Virus record (IMG/VR): IMGVR_UViG_3300042197_001004
Span: 1 to 24,286 of that record
From: a virus
DNA length: 24,286 nucleotides
Reading direction: 5' to 3' (one strand)
Made by a program: the position numbers and the translations under genes. The notes beneath the pieces are model-generated. The model did no database searches and was not told where the DNA came from. It was given only the letters and a program-made list of their open reading frames with translations. Each line of letters begins with the position of its first letter. Within the stretch, counting starts at the first letter, position 1. Positions 14,385 to 19,090 of the stretch are shown here, piece after piece.

Positions 14385-15337
14385 AAACAGCATTAGTACT
14401 TGGAGCAGGCGGATTTATAGGAAGCCACTTAGTCAAAAGACTAAAAGAAGACGGCTTTATAGTTCGTGGTGTAGATCTTAAATATCCAGAACACTGGAAG
14501 ACCTATGCTGATCAATTTATTATTGGTGATTTAAGAGATCCAAAGTTTGTAGAAGAAGTTTTCCACACAAGATATGATGAAGTTTATCAATTGGCTGCCG
14601 ATATGGGTGGAGCAGGCTACATTAATTCTGGTGATAATGATGCAGAAGTTATGGGTAATTCTATACTCATAAATGTTAATGTTTTAAAGCAAGCAGAAAA
14701 GGTAGGAGTTAAGTCCGTATTCTTTTCATCTACCGCTTGTGTATATCCAGAATACAATCAGATGGATGCAGGAAGTATAAATACTCGTGAAGACACAGTT
14801 TATCCAGCAGCACCTGACACAGAATATGGATGGGAAAAGTTATTTAGTGAGCGTCTATATCTTGCATACAATAGAAATTATGGCATGAAGAACAAGATAG
14901 CCAGATATCACAATGTTTACGGTCCATACGGTACATGGGATGGCGGTAAAGAAAAAGCACCAGCAGCCATTTGTCGCAAGGTAGCAAAAGCAACAGATGA
15001 AATAGAAATTTGGGGCAATGGAGAACAACACCGTTCATTTCTGTATATAGATGAATGTATCAAAGCAACAGTAGATTTTTATAGACAAGATAAATACTTT
15101 GAGCCAATAAATATTGGTTCTGAGAGAAATGTGTCTATAAATGAGTTGGTAGATATTGTCTGTAAGATAGCAGGCAAAGAACTGACAAAGAAGCATGTCC
15201 CAGGTCCTCTTGGAGTCCATGCAAGAACATCACACAATGAACTAATCAAATCTGTATTAGGTTATGCTCCAGATGAAGATTTGGAATATGGACTAACTCA
15301 GACTTATACATGGATACAAGGAGAACTAAACAAATGA
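14381..15337 (+). CDS. NAD-dependent SDR epimerase, GDP-mannose 3,5-epimerase-like
   Basis: ATG 14381 overlaps the carbamoyltransferase stop. The 318-residue product has the extended SDR fold: GAGGFIGSHLV near residue 7 for NAD, DLRDP, FFSSTACVYPE for the catalytic Ser/Thr, and Y149-x-x-x-K153 in EYGWEKLF. The string AADMGGAGYIN is characteristic of GDP-mannose 3,5-epimerases, whose plant versions have ADMGGMGFI. RYHNVYGPYGTWDGGKEKAPAA and RSFLYIDECI complete the match. Such enzymes convert GDP-D-mannose to GDP-L-galactose or GDP-L-gulose. It could supply the donor for the fucosyltransferase-like enzymes next to it; GDP-fucose synthase or another hexose epimerase is the main alternative. Confidence 0.82.
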   Translation: MKTALVLGAGGFIGSHLVKRLKEDGFIVRGVDLKYPEHWKTYADQFIIGDLRDPKFVEEVFHTRYDEVYQLAADMGGAGYINSGDNDAEVMGNSILINVNVLKQAEKVGVKSVFFSSTACVYPEYNQMDAGSINTREDTVYPAAPDTEYGWEKLFSERLYLAYNRNYGMKNKIARYHNVYGPYGTWDGGKEKAPAAICRKVAKATDEIEIWGNGEQHRSFLYIDECIKATVDFYRQDKYFEPINIGSERNVSINELVDIVCKIAGKELTKKHVPGPLGVHARTSHNELIKSVLGYAPDEDLEYGLTQTYTWIQGELNK

Positions 15338-15570
15338 CGATAGAACAATGGGCTGGCCTATTAGTGTCTGCAATCACCATAGCGGTAGCATTTGCGGGAT
15401 CTGTAAGGTTTCTCGTGAAACATTACCTATCTGAGTTAAAGCCAAATGGCGGAACAAGCATAAAAGATCAGGTAAATAGATTAGAGGCAAGAGTAGACGA
15501 AATAATGGTACTACTCATAGAAGCAAATACTAAGAAGAAGAAGACTCTAAAGCCTAAAGGCGAAGAATGA
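15334..15570 (+). CDS. Small membrane protein with one TM helix and coiled coil (holin-associated?)
   Basis: ATG 15334 overlaps the epimerase stop; AGGAG at 15319-15323 is upstream. The 78-residue product has one hydrophobic helix (WAGLLVSAITIAVAFAGSV), then a cytoplasmic-type stretch with a short coiled coil (IKDQVNRLEARVDEIMVLLI) and a Lys-rich tail. It is the first gene of the lysis block and overlaps the next. This pattern occurs in small phage membrane proteins next to holins, where they act as holin, antiholin or anchors. I cannot tell which. Confidence 0.65.
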   Translation: MTIEQWAGLLVSAITIAVAFAGSVRFLVKHYLSELKPNGGTSIKDQVNRLEARVDEIMVLLIEANTKKKKTLKPKGEE

Positions 15571-15752
15571 AATTTATCGTCTGCTTATTGATAGGACTTA
15601 GCCTCACAGGTTGCACTTATGATGGATGGGTTCGCTATCCCTGCCAAGAGTTTGAAAATTGGGAAAAGCCTGAGTGTAATCCTCCTCAATGCGAAGTGAC
15701 AGGAACTTGCTCTGCTGACTTACTACCAGGAGTGTTTGATGAAAAGGAATAG
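15567..15752 (+). CDS. Small predicted lipoprotein
   Basis: The 61-residue product begins MKFIVCLLIGLSLTGCTYDG, with positive residue, hydrophobic core and the lipobox LTGC, so cleavage and lipidation at Cys16 are expected. The mature part is short and Pro/Cys-rich (RYPCQEFENWEKPECNPPQC, EVTGTCS). Similar lipoproteins lie next to endolysin and holin genes in several aquatic phages. In Gram-negative hosts a phage lipoprotein here would suggest an outer-membrane spanin, but no matching inner-membrane spanin is evident. It could instead be a superinfection-exclusion lipoprotein. It overlaps neighbours at both ends. Confidence 0.68.
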   Translation: MKFIVCLLIGLSLTGCTYDGWVRYPCQEFENWEKPECNPPQCEVTGTCSADLLPGVFDEKE

Positions 15753-16005
15753 ATACACATCTGAAGAACTACACGCCAGATTAATTGTCAGTATTGGAAT
15801 CATTCTGGCTATTGTATTTGCTGGCTCAGTATTCGCTTTGCTATGGGCTTTGGTATTTGTGACTCAACCAATGAAGCAGGCTCCAAATGATGCAGCCTTC
15901 ATTGACCTTGTTTCAACTTTGACAGTCTTTTTGACAGGCACCTTGGCTGGTATTGTGTCTGCTAATGGAATAAAAAACAAACAGAAAGAAAAGGAAGATG
16001 AATGA
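15739..16005 (+). CDS. Holin-like membrane protein with two TM helices
   Basis: ATG 15739 has AGGAG at 15728-15732; a TTG at 15736 would add only one residue. The 88-residue protein has a charged start (KRNRYTSEELHARL), a first hydrophobic span (IVSIGIILAIVFAGSVFALL continuing to VFVT) and a second (LVSTLTVFLTGTLAGIVSA), and a polar Lys/Glu end. Two spans with both ends inside is the class II holin layout. Its place next to the endolysin fits. Since a second holin candidate exists at 16471, the two may be holin and antiholin. Confidence 0.62.
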   Translation: MKRNRYTSEELHARLIVSIGIILAIVFAGSVFALLWALVFVTQPMKQAPNDAAFIDLVSTLTVFLTGTLAGIVSANGIKNKQKEKEDE

Positions 16006-16478
16006 AAAAATCACAAAATGGTTGGCCTGCTTCTGAAGATCAGAAAGAAATAGATATAAAGATCTTCAAAGTCAAAGGCACTGACAGAAAAATGAGACTA
16101 CAGAAAGACGCTGGAGTAATCTTGGCTGCCTTTGCTGCAGATTTTCACGCTCAGATAGAACCTATTGATGAGGGAGTGTTTGACGATTGGGCATACGCCT
16201 ATAGGGATGTTAAAGGTAGTGATTCTGATTTATCAAATCACGCATCAGGAACAGCCATAGACCTCAACGCAACCAAGCATCCGCTACATGCTCAGAATAC
16301 TTTTACCAAGCAACAGGCTGTTATAATTAGAGAATTATGTAAGAAGTACGGCATTCGTTGGGGTGGAGACTACGCAAAGCGCAAAGACGAAATGCATTTT
16401 GAAATAGTTGAAACACCTGACGAAGTAAAAGCAAGAATAAAAGCAATGAAGTTAAAAAAGGAGAATAAAGATGGCTAA
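16002..16478 (+). CDS. M15-family peptidase endolysin (VanY/CwlK-like)
   Basis: The 158-residue protein carries the zinc ligands and motif of the M15 peptidases: SNHASGTAIDLNA with H80 and D87, and KDEMHFEI with H132 and an acidic residue at 129. The family cleaves D-Ala-D-Ala or L-Ala-D-Glu bonds in peptidoglycan peptides. The whole product is just the catalytic domain plus a short Lys-rich tail (MKLKKENKDG), with no separate cell-wall binding domain and no signal peptide, so release needs a holin. It overlaps both neighbours and is the main lysis enzyme candidate. Confidence 0.87.
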   Translation: MKKSQNGWPASEDQKEIDIKIFKVKGTDRKMRLQKDAGVILAAFAADFHAQIEPIDEGVFDDWAYAYRDVKGSDSDLSNHASGTAIDLNATKHPLHAQNTFTKQQAVIIRELCKKYGIRWGGDYAKRKDEMHFEIVETPDEVKARIKAMKLKKENKDG

Positions 16479-16686
16479 GGCCAAAATCGTAAAATCCAAT
16501 AAAGAAAAGGCAATTGCTATGGCTCAGTCATGGGCAAGAGCATCTCTCGCATCAGTTGTAGCCCTCTACATGAGCGGAATCACTGACTGGAAGGTATTAG
16601 GCAATGCATTTATTGCAGGCTTGCTTGGACCATTAGCAAAGGCTCTTGATCCAAAAGCAACAGAGTTTGGCAAAGGTAGTAAATAA
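16471..16686 (+). CDS. Holin (small actinophage type)
   Basis: The 71-residue product has a basic N-terminus (AKAKIVKSNKEKAIAMAQSW), one hydrophobic stretch (ASLASVVALYMSG), and a second (LGNAFIAGLLGPLAKAL) ending in DPKATEFGKGSK. This plan (ARS-type amphipathic helix, ITDWK turn, GPLxxALDP) is common in actinophage holins located after the endolysin. AAGGAG at 16458-16463 is seven bases before the ATG. A promoter overlaps its last codons (16667-16695). Its likely role is to open the cell membrane for the M15 endolysin. Confidence 0.75.
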   Translation: MAKAKIVKSNKEKAIAMAQSWARASLASVVALYMSGITDWKVLGNAFIAGLLGPLAKALDPKATEFGKGSK

Positions 16687-16695
16687 GAGTATAAT
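16667..16695 (+). promoter_or_regulatory. Sigma70/A-type promoter P1 (TTGGCA-17-TATAAT)
   Basis: TTGGCA at 16667-16672 and TATAAT at 16690-16695 are separated by 17 bases, and the -10 is a perfect match. It overlaps the end of the holin gene. Transcription should start near 16702, precisely at the first base of an 8-bp stem. Confidence 0.72.
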
Positions 16696-16701
16696 TAGAT
16701 A

Positions 16702-16788
16702 TTAAGATCACAACGCTACACACATCCACAAGGGAATTTTGAGCGATTCAGATCTTAAAGGTGGCCCTGGAGAAATCTGGGGCCATTT
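16702..16788 (+). ncRNA. Candidate small RNA 1 (about 87 nt)
   Basis: The expected start from promoter P1 begins TTAAGATC (16702-16709), which pairs with GATCTTAA (16751-16758). Inside it CGCT (16714-16717) can pair with AGCG (16742-16745). Immediately after comes a ten-pair hairpin with a GAAA tetraloop (16762-16785) followed by TTT. Promoter, closed outer stem and terminator-like hairpin fit within about 90 bases with no ORF. It is a compact RNA gene candidate; a structured leader for the downstream lysin is the alternative, with partial read-through. No known RNA family was recognised. Confidence 0.55.
16762..16788 (+). terminator. GAAA-capped hairpin, terminator-like
   Basis: TGGCCCTGGA (16762-16771) pairs with TCTGGGGCCA (16776-16785), including two G-T wobbles, with loop GAAA. 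Only three T follow (16786-16788), preceded by AAAGG on the other side, so termination may be weak. It would end the lysis operon and small RNA 1. Confidence 0.5.
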
Positions 16789-16917
16789 AAACTTAATATG
16801 GATATAGAGGGACAACCAAGGCCTGAAAGTGTCTTAAAAACAATCCTCGCAAGGATTTGAGGCATTTTGTAGACCACTCATGGGGCTATTTCATGGGGCT
16901 TAAAAAGGAGAAATCTA
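16789..16917 (+). other. Untranslated leader of the transglycosylase gene
   Basis: No ORF fits here. It holds two mutually exclusive small hairpins: AATCC/GGATT (16842-16857) and CCTC/GAGG (16845-16862), which share bases. A 10-bp direct repeat TCATGGGGCT occurs at 16878-16887 and 16891-16900. AAGGAG at 16905-16910 is the ribosome binding site of the next gene. No convincing promoter is seen within this stretch. Confidence 0.5.
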
Positions 16918-17322
16918 ATTATAAGCAAAAATACACTAATCGGAGGACTAATTGTATTAATAGTAGTTTTAATAGTACAATTAACAACTCCACAACCAGC
17001 AATACCAGTAATTTATAAAGACAGGCCACCTCTAATGCAGGTCAATGCAAAAGCGGTAGCCAAAGAATTACTGACCAAAGAACAATATTTATGCTTAACC
17101 AAGTTGATAGGAAAAGAATCAGCCTGGAATCCTAAAGCACAAAATCCTACATCCACAGCAAGTGGAATAGGACAAATGCTTGATTCTACATATAAAGGAT
17201 TGGGCATGAAAAAATCAGATGCAGGTGTCGTGCAATTAATGGCCACACTTGCTTACATTTCAAGAAGGCATGTAAATAGTTGCAATGCCCTTAGACATTT
17301 TCAAGACAAAGGATGGTACTGA
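16918..17322 (+). CDS. Membrane-anchored lytic transglycosylase (SLT-like), non-AUG start
   Basis: The lysozyme-like domain contains CLTKLIGKESAWNPKAQNP (catalytic Glu of the ES motif, residue 67 by this numbering), ASGIGQMLDSTYKGLG and a C-terminal WY, as in SLT-type phage enzymes that cleave the glycan of peptidoglycan. The first in-frame ATG (17035) has no ribosome binding site and would delete a strong membrane anchor, NTLIGGLIVLIVVLIVQL, in the same frame upstream. A good AAGGAG (16905-16910) lies seven bases before ATT 16918 and ten before ATA 16921; no ATG, GTG or TTG exists in frame back to the stop at 16870. I therefore place the start at AUU. A single-base sequence error is the other explanation. 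Confidence 0.65.
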   Translation: MISKNTLIGGLIVLIVVLIVQLTTPQPAIPVIYKDRPPLMQVNAKAVAKELLTKEQYLCLTKLIGKESAWNPKAQNPTSTASGIGQMLDSTYKGLGMKKSDAGVVQLMATLAYISRRHVNSCNALRHFQDKGWY

Positions 17323-17399
17323 TGGAAGAAAATGATCAACTCACTGAGGTTATTATAATTGGCCCTAATGGTGAGGAAATTAAAACATATTTGTTGTAG
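17322..17399 (+). CDS. 25-residue small ORF coupled to the transglycosylase
   Basis: ATG 17322 overlaps the transglycosylase stop (TGATG at 17320-17324). The 25 residues (MEENDQLTEVIIIGPNGEEI, then KTYLL) are acidic with a hydrophobic centre and look protein-like, but there is little to test. The stop at 17397-17399 lies one base before the -35 of the next promoter, so the end of this transcription unit is sharply defined. It may be a real small protein or only a coupling tail. The family is unknown. Confidence 0.38.
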   Translation: MEENDQLTEVIIIGPNGEEIKTYLL

Positions 17400-17400
17400 T

Positions 17401-17430
17401 TTGACAAACTTATATCACCAATGATATACT
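17401..17430 (+). promoter_or_regulatory. Strong promoter P2 (TTGACA-18-TGaTATACT)
   Basis: TTGACA at 17401-17406 is a perfect -35. TATACT at 17425-17430 is preceded by TGA, an extended -10. The spacer is 18 bases. The start is expected near 17437, at the beginning of a perfect hairpin. It drives small RNA candidate 2. Confidence 0.8.
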
Positions 17431-17436
17431 TAAGTT

Positions 17437-17526
17437 ATTCATGTTGCCATGAATATAAAAATGTCGCCTCCGAACGACAGCCTCCAGGTTTTTTATCTCC
17501 CGATTTCTTGCCTGGAGGTTTTTTTT
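17437..17526 (+). ncRNA. Candidate small RNA 2 (about 90 nt) with CCUCC and UCCC loops
   Basis: From the P2 start to a rho-independent terminator is about 90 bases. Hairpin 1 is TATTCATG-TTGC-CATGAATA (17436-17455). Hairpin 2 is TGTCG-CCTCCGAA-CGACA (17462-17479), with CCUCC exposed in the loop. The terminator stem is CCTCCAGG/CCTGGAGG (17481-17518) with a 22-base loop that contains ATC-TCCC-GAT, then T8. Both C-rich loops are complementary to Shine-Dalgarno sequences (GGAGG, GGGA), as in sRNAs such as RsaE/RoxS that block initiation. No significant ORF is present. Promoter and terminator support is strong; the targets are inferred. Confidence 0.72.
17481..17526 (+). terminator. Rho-independent terminator (CCTCCAGG...CCTGGAGG-T8)
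   Basis: Perfect 8-bp stem CCTCCAGG (17481-17488) with CCTGGAGG (17511-17518), loop of 22 bases, then eight T (17519-17526). The left arm CCTCC is repeated at 17467-17471 in the previous loop, so the right arm GGAGG could also pair there. Confidence 0.85.
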
Positions 17527-17533
17527 ATAGAGT

Positions 17534-17562
17534 TTGCACTTTTAAAAAGAATCTGATATACT
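17534..17562 (+). promoter_or_regulatory. Promoter P3 (TTGCAC-17-TGaTATACT)
   Basis: TTGCAC at 17534-17539, 17-base spacer, TGA plus TATACT at 17557-17562. It starts right after the preceding terminator. Start expected near 17569, giving a leader of about 175 bases before ATG 17745. Confidence 0.75.
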
Positions 17563-17568
17563 CTTTTT

Positions 17569-17744
17569 ACTGGAACAATGCGTTTGGAGATAATATCAAG
17601 GGTCGCACCAGCCAATAGACGGAAAGTTTCTTTCTGGAATTGATAATTCTAATCTGTTAAAGGGTTAGGGTTCCAATTCTGGAAAGTCCTTAAAAAGAAA
17701 AACAATATATATTATATATATTATATATTAAAGGGGCGAATGAG
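17569..17744 (+). ncRNA. Structured leader RNA or small RNA 3
   Basis: No ORF of credible quality is seen in this 176-base transcript start. Its core is a 13-pair stem, CTTTCTGGAATTG (17630-17642) with CAATTCTGGAAAG (17674-17686), with two wobbles. Inside it CTAATC (17649-17654) pairs with GGTTAG (17663-17668), loop TGTTAAAG. The CTTTC arm can instead pair with GAAAG 17622-17626 (loop TTT), and TGGAAC 17571-17576 can pair with GTTCCA 17670-17675; both exclude the 13-pair stem. Such alternative pairing is typical of regulatory leaders. It ends at an AT-rich repeat and the ribosome binding site of the next gene. No known riboswitch consensus was seen. Confidence 0.52.
17706..17730 (+). repeat. 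AT-only tandem repeat (TATATATTA)
   Basis: Two complete and one partial copies of the 9-base unit TATATATTA lie just upstream of AAAGGGG and ATG 17745. They would form an easily melted stretch or weak AU hairpin in the leader. Confidence 0.8.
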
Positions 17745-17945
17745 ATGAATAAGATATTTCCTGTAACAATTACTTACAAGGAACCAAATCCAGATTTACT
17801 GGTAGCGTATGAAGCATCATTGGATAAAAGAATTAAAGTTGGTCCAAGAGGTGGAAAATTAAGAAAGAAAAGAAAATCCACAAGGGCTGATGGAACAAAT
17901 CCAAGATCTAAGGGCACAAATCCAAAGGCAAAGAAAAATGATTAA
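17745..17945 (+). CDS. Small basic hypothetical protein
   Basis: AAAGGGG (17730-17736) precedes the ATG by eight bases. The first third of the 66-residue product is mixed (KIFPVTITYKEPNPDLLVAY) and the rest is highly basic: IKVGPRGGKLRKKRKSTRA, then TNPRSKGTNPKAKK, which repeats TNP-(R/K)-x-K. Such a tail should bind nucleic acid; a role in binding RNA or DNA early in infection is possible. Its gene is the first after the structured leader and may be controlled by it. It overlaps the next gene by eight bases. No known family was recognised. Confidence 0.62.
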   Translation: MNKIFPVTITYKEPNPDLLVAYEASLDKRIKVGPRGGKLRKKRKSTRADGTNPRSKGTNPKAKKND

Positions 17946-18045
17946 ATACATAATCGCTGGAACTGCTTTAAGCATAATGTTAGGCAATTTTGCAATTGGG
18001 CTTGGTGCTGCTTTTGTTTTGTATTTATGGACAGGTCAAAAATGA
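17938..18045 (+). CDS. 35-residue single-span membrane microprotein
   Basis: ATG 17938 lies within the end of the previous gene and its TGA (18043-18045) overlaps ATG 18042. The product, MIKYIIAGTALSIMLGN followed by FAIGLGAAFVLYLWTGQK, is almost wholly hydrophobic, giving one or two tight helices with Gly/Ala faces. Overlaps at both ends and coherent hydrophobic content support translation. It may disturb or regulate the host membrane (for example, superinfection control). It is below the usual length cut-off and would be missed by automated callers. Confidence 0.55.
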   Translation: MIKYIIAGTALSIMLGNFAIGLGAAFVLYLWTGQK

Positions 18046-18287
18046 AAGAGCCAGGACTTATATCCAGATTCTGGAAACATAATAATCCATCAGATCTAAA
18101 TAACATGACTGATGAACAAGTTTTACAATTAGTAGATGAATATCTTGATGGCTACATTAAAAGATTTGAGCAAAGAAATCCTGGAAAAGAATTACCTAAT
18201 CTTGGACCTACCCTTGCAGAAATTAGAAATAAAAGAACCAATGTTTCTAAAAAGCCAAAAATATCAGGAAGAAGAAGTTATGCCTGA
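18042..18287 (+). CDS. Small hypothetical protein, helical
   Basis: ATG 18042 overlaps the previous stop (ATGA); an in-frame ATG at 18027 would add five residues and has no better binding site. The 81-residue product is polar: KEPGLISRFWKHNNPSD, then a helix MTDEQVLQLVDEYLDGYIKR, FEQRNPGKELP, and a basic end with KKPKISGRRSYA. There are no cysteines or recognisable motifs. Its basic C-terminus may bind nucleic acid. It sits in the operon of small early-type genes behind promoter P3 and overlaps the next gene by eight bases. I do not recognise its family. Confidence 0.58.
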   Translation: MKEPGLISRFWKHNNPSDLNNMTDEQVLQLVDEYLDGYIKRFEQRNPGKELPNLGPTLAEIRNKRTNVSKKPKISGRRSYA

Positions 18288-18987
18288 GTTAAACGCTAAT
18301 ATTCCACCCATAGAATGTTATGTTCGTGGCAATTTTCTAAGAAATCAAAAAGACAGTCATGAGCAATACTTTCCTTGTGTAGTATTTGGAGTATCCAGCG
18401 TACCTAACCGAAGTCCTCTGTTTCACTTAATGATGGAAGACGGCGGTATCTGGTGGAGAATGCCTATAAATGCTTTCTGTATGGAACCTAATACTCCTGA
18501 AGAAGATATACACAACTTGGTATTGTGGAATTCATTTAGTCCTTTTGTTACTGTTACAAAATTCTCAAATCTTGCTAATCTTCGTATGACTTATATTGAT
18601 AGAACTAAAACTAAAGTTTCAGGTAAATATTTATTTACTCTGGATTGGTATGGCGGAGATCCTAATATCCTTGATGATGGCTATTCAGAAAATCCTGGAC
18701 AACATAAATGTGGACATGTCATACAAAGAGATGATGGTAATTTTGCCATACAGCCTAACAACAGAGTCTTTGTATTAGAGCCTTCTTTTGTTACTAAGCC
18801 AGGAAAACCACTACTGCATCGCTTGATCAATACTCATAAGTGGGATGTAGAGGATGCAAGCAAATGGGTAACAGAAGATTCAGATGCATATCATTATGAA
18901 GTGAGGAATCCACAAGTTATGGAGGAAATAAATGGGAGGACCAACGATGAACCAGAACAACTTGAATTACCAGAAGTCCCTTGCTGA
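18280..18987 (+). CDS. Conserved phage hypothetical protein (about 235 aa)
   Basis: The frame is open from 18136 but ATG 18280 fits the operon's overlaps (AGGAAG at 18267-18272). The 235-residue product starts MPELNANIPPIECYVRGNFL and contains PCVVFGVSSVPNRSPLFHLM, EDGGIWWRMPINAFC, and WNSFSPFVTVTKFSNL. In the second half GKYLFTLDWYGGDP and VIQRDDGNFAIQPNNRVFV are followed by an acidic end. Proteins of this style, with these aromatic-rich strings, occur widely in aquatic phages without a known role. The predicted fold is beta-rich with no membrane spans. It could be a nucleic-acid metabolism accessory or a virion protein; I cannot choose. Confidence 0.65.
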   Translation: MPELNANIPPIECYVRGNFLRNQKDSHEQYFPCVVFGVSSVPNRSPLFHLMMEDGGIWWRMPINAFCMEPNTPEEDIHNLVLWNSFSPFVTVTKFSNLANLRMTYIDRTKTKVSGKYLFTLDWYGGDPNILDDGYSENPGQHKCGHVIQRDDGNFAIQPNNRVFVLEPSFVTKPGKPLLHRLINTHKWDVEDASKWVTEDSDAYHYEVRNPQVMEEINGRTNDEPEQLELPEVPC

Positions 18988-19090
18988 TGATTTGTTAGCA
19001 GTTAAGGTTGCATTAATAAATGCCATTGAACAATTAGACTTCATCATTGATGGAGAAGAATGTGATTGTGAGGATGGTGGTTATCATTAG
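18947..19090 (+). CDS. 47-residue acidic small protein
   Basis: GGGAGG (18934-18939) is seven bases before ATG 18947, one of the best ribosome binding sites here. The 47 residues have a helix (YQKSLADDLLAVKVALINAI) and an acidic Cys-containing end (DGEECDCEDGGYH). It overlaps the previous gene (in another frame) by 41 bases and the next by 17. It is missed by a length cut-off but its start signal is strong. The ending resembles the acidic Cys tail of the protein at 22300, which suggests a related small family. Function is unknown. Confidence 0.58.
   Translation: MNQNNLNYQKSLADDLLAVKVALINAIEQLDFIIDGEECDCEDGGYH

Noticed and set aside
16842-16862. Possible attachment site (att) in the leader hairpins
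   Set aside because: No integrase or excision gene is present in the window, and there is no tRNA 3' end match.
16893-17007. ATG at 16893 as a start for the gene in front of the transglycosylase
   Set aside because: It is in another frame, overlaps the ribosome binding site and gives an Asn/Ser-rich sequence ending after about 37 codons.
17421-17618. A 65-codon + strand ORF across the small RNA region
   Set aside because: It crosses the rho-independent terminator and the P3 promoter, has no ribosome binding site and a random composition; the RNA explanation is better.
17660-17690. tRNA T-arm-like string GGGTTCCAATTC
   Set aside because: Flanking bases do not form a five-pair T stem and no acceptor, D or anticodon arms can be found; the bases pair better in the 13-pair stem.
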